6,660 nt of DNA from an uncultured Ignavibacteriota bacterium (GTDB lineage: Bacteria > Bacteroidota > Ignavibacteria > Tepidaquicellales > Tepidaquicellaceae), in contig CALGII010000044.1 of assembly GCA_937915485.1 (NCBI GenBank), positions 1 to 6,660 on the forward strand. The letters are read 5' to 3'. A program made the translations under genes and the position numbers. The notes beneath the pieces were generated by a model. It did not search any database and was not told the origin of the DNA. It saw nothing but the letters and a program-made list of their open reading frames with translations. Shown piece by piece: positions 5,496 to 6,660 of the stretch; position 1 is the stretch's first letter; each line of letters begins with the position of its first letter.

Positions 5496-6660
5496 ATGTA
5501 TAGTAAGGTTAATCCCCGAATACTCGATTTACTGTATAAAATCACAGGAAAGGATTTTGTTTCTACCGACGCGGAAACTCTCGATAAGTTTTCAAGGGAC
5601 GAAACGGAAGACCTCTCTTTTCTGCCCGAAGTTGTCGTCAAGCCTGCTTCAGCAGCGCAAATCTCGGAAATTCTTAAACTTGCAAACGAGCATTTGATAC
5701 CCGTATATACGCGCGGAGGCGGTACGGGACTGTCGGGAGGCGCTCTTGCGGTTCACGGCGGCATAGTTATTTCGATGGAGAGGTTCAACAAAATTATTGA
5801 AATTGACAAAGATAATTTCCAGGTTACTGTCGAGGCGGGAGTAATAACTCAGGTGTTTCAGGAAGAACTCGAGAAGGAAGGATTGTTTTATCCTGTCGAC
5901 CCCGCGTCGCGGGGGAGTTGTTTCATAGGAGGAAACATTGCGGAATGTTCCGGCGGGCCGCGCGCGGCTAAATACGGGGTAACAAGAAATTATGTTCTGG
6001 CGCTCGAATTCGTAACTCCGGAAGGTGAAATTATTTTCACCGGCTCACGCACGATAAAAAACGTTACGGGATACAGTCTTGCGCAATTGCTTACCGGAAG
6101 CGAAGGGACTCTCGGCATAATAACAAAAATCGTTTTCAGGGTTTTGTCACTGCCTGAATTCAAGAAAATACTTCTCATCGCTTTCAACAGCGTGAACGAC
6201 TGCATTTCTTCAGTGTCGGAGATTTACAGGAGCGGAGTTAATCCCGCCGCGCTTGAGTTTCTTGAAAAGGCGGCGATAAAAGCGGCAGAGTCACAGTTAA
6301 GCAAGGTTTTTCCGAACAGCGAGGCTGAAGCGCAACTCCTGATTGAGATTGACGGAAATGACGAAGAGCAGTTGAACTCTGAAGTCGGGAAAATCGCCGA
6401 AACTATCGAAAAGTTCAATCCGCTTGACATAATTCTCGCTGAGGACAGGTCGAAGATGGAAGAACTCTGGGCGCTCAGACGCTCGGTGGGCGAAGCGGTG
6501 AAATCAATCTCGACTTATAAGGAAGAAGACACTGTCGTTCCGAGAGCGAAAATGCCTGAACTTCTCGAAGGCGTTCGAAAAATTACCGGCAAATACGGTA
6601 TCAGGGCGATTTGCTACGGTCACGCGGGTGACGGAAACCTTCACGTGAACATACTGAAGG
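5496..6660 (+). CDS. glcD: FAD-linked oxidase, GlcD/D-lactate dehydrogenase family, 3'-truncated
   Basis: The frame stays open to the window end (388 codons). Family members are about 460-500 residues long, so roughly the last 80-110 are missing. The family oxidises 2-hydroxy acids such as glycolate or D-lactate to 2-oxo acids with FAD, often passing electrons to Fe-S partner subunits. An N-terminal FAD-binding (PCMH/VAO-type) domain covers about residues 45-215: GGGTGLSGGA at 74-83, YPVDPAS at ~132, GGNIAECSGGPRAAKYGV at ~145-162, and TGSEGTLGIITK at 200-211. The FAD-oxidase C-terminal domain follows, with EELWALRRSVGEA near 328 and the hallmark GHAGDGNLH at 375-383, whose His residues bind metal in related enzymes. 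The ATG at 5496 is fixed as the start because an in-frame TAA lies at 5490-5492 and the next in-frame ATG (5775) would remove the FAD-binding loop. Only a weak AAAG precedes it. Glycolate, D-lactate or another hydroxy acid cannot be told apart from this fragment, so the symbol names the family rather than a proven substrate. Confidence 0.93.
   Translation, partial: MYSKVNPRILDLLYKITGKDFVSTDAETLDKFSRDETEDLSFLPEVVVKPASAAQISEILKLANEHLIPVYTRGGGTGLSGGALAVHGGIVISMERFNKIIEIDKDNFQVTVEAGVITQVFQEELEKEGLFYPVDPASRGSCFIGGNIAECSGGPRAAKYGVTRNYVLALEFVTPEGEIIFTGSRTIKNVTGYSLAQLLTGSEGTLGIITKIVFRVLSLPEFKKILLIAFNSVNDCISSVSEIYRSGVNPAALEFLEKAAIKAAESQLSKVFPNSEAEAQLLIEIDGNDEEQLNSEVGKIAETIEKFNPLDIILAEDRSKMEELWALRRSVGEAVKSISTYKEEDTVVPRAKMPELLEGVRKITGKYGIRAICYGHAGDGNLHVNILK

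Noticed and set aside
5440..5697. 85-codon plus-strand open frame overlapping the start of glcD
   Set aside because: It lies in a different frame from glcD, whose frame carries unmistakable FAD-binding motifs. The short peptide shows no recognisable domain or signal.
5990..6430. Two minus-strand open frames inside glcD
   Set aside because: They are antisense shadows of a well-conserved oxidase-coding region.

Overview
The window most likely comes from a bacterium of the Bacteroidota/Ignavibacteriota (FCB) group. Three consecutive plus-strand proteins end in a type A Type IX secretion system (T9SS) sorting domain with the NYPNPFN signature. The NYPNPFNP-V/T-TKI wording is especially common in Ignavibacteria-like genomes. 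The genes also lack clear Shine-Dalgarno sequences, and the intergenic DNA is AT-rich; both fit this group. The assignment rests on protein signatures only.

Positions 1-5074 hold three tightly packed plus-strand genes for secreted beta-propeller proteins, probably one transcript. The first is cut at its 5' end and has Asp-box (BNR/sialidase-like) repeats. The second (1316-3472) starts 11 bp later and carries a signal peptide, about 14 Asp-box motifs of the Ycf48-like type and a sorting domain. The third (3479-5074) starts 6 bp after that and carries a signal peptide, about eight SBBP-like repeats and a more diverged sorting domain. Genes 1 and 2 share a perfectly identical 182-bp block inside the sorting domain, while their flanks are clearly diverged. 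That block contains a 7-bp tandem repeat which matches in length a 7-residue insertion relative to gene 3. No catalytic enzyme is visible among the three. They look like exported surface or extracellular proteins delivered by a T9SS encoded elsewhere.

Positions 5075-5495 are a 421-bp intergenic region. It contains a striking 130-bp element (5263-5392) of four small palindromes arranged with exact dyad symmetry around 5327/5328. The spacing is 22-20-12-18-12-20-22 and the centre dinucleotides are TT, TT, AA, AA. It resembles a REP/BIME-type interspersed repeat and may also act as a transcription terminator or insulator.

From 5496 to the window end is the 5' part of an FAD-linked oxidase of the GlcD/D-lactate dehydrogenase family, with 388 codons visible and the C-terminus beyond the window. 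It is a metabolic gene with no evident functional link to the secreted proteins, from which the palindrome element separates it.

No tRNA, rRNA, CRISPR array, transposase or complete insertion sequence was seen.
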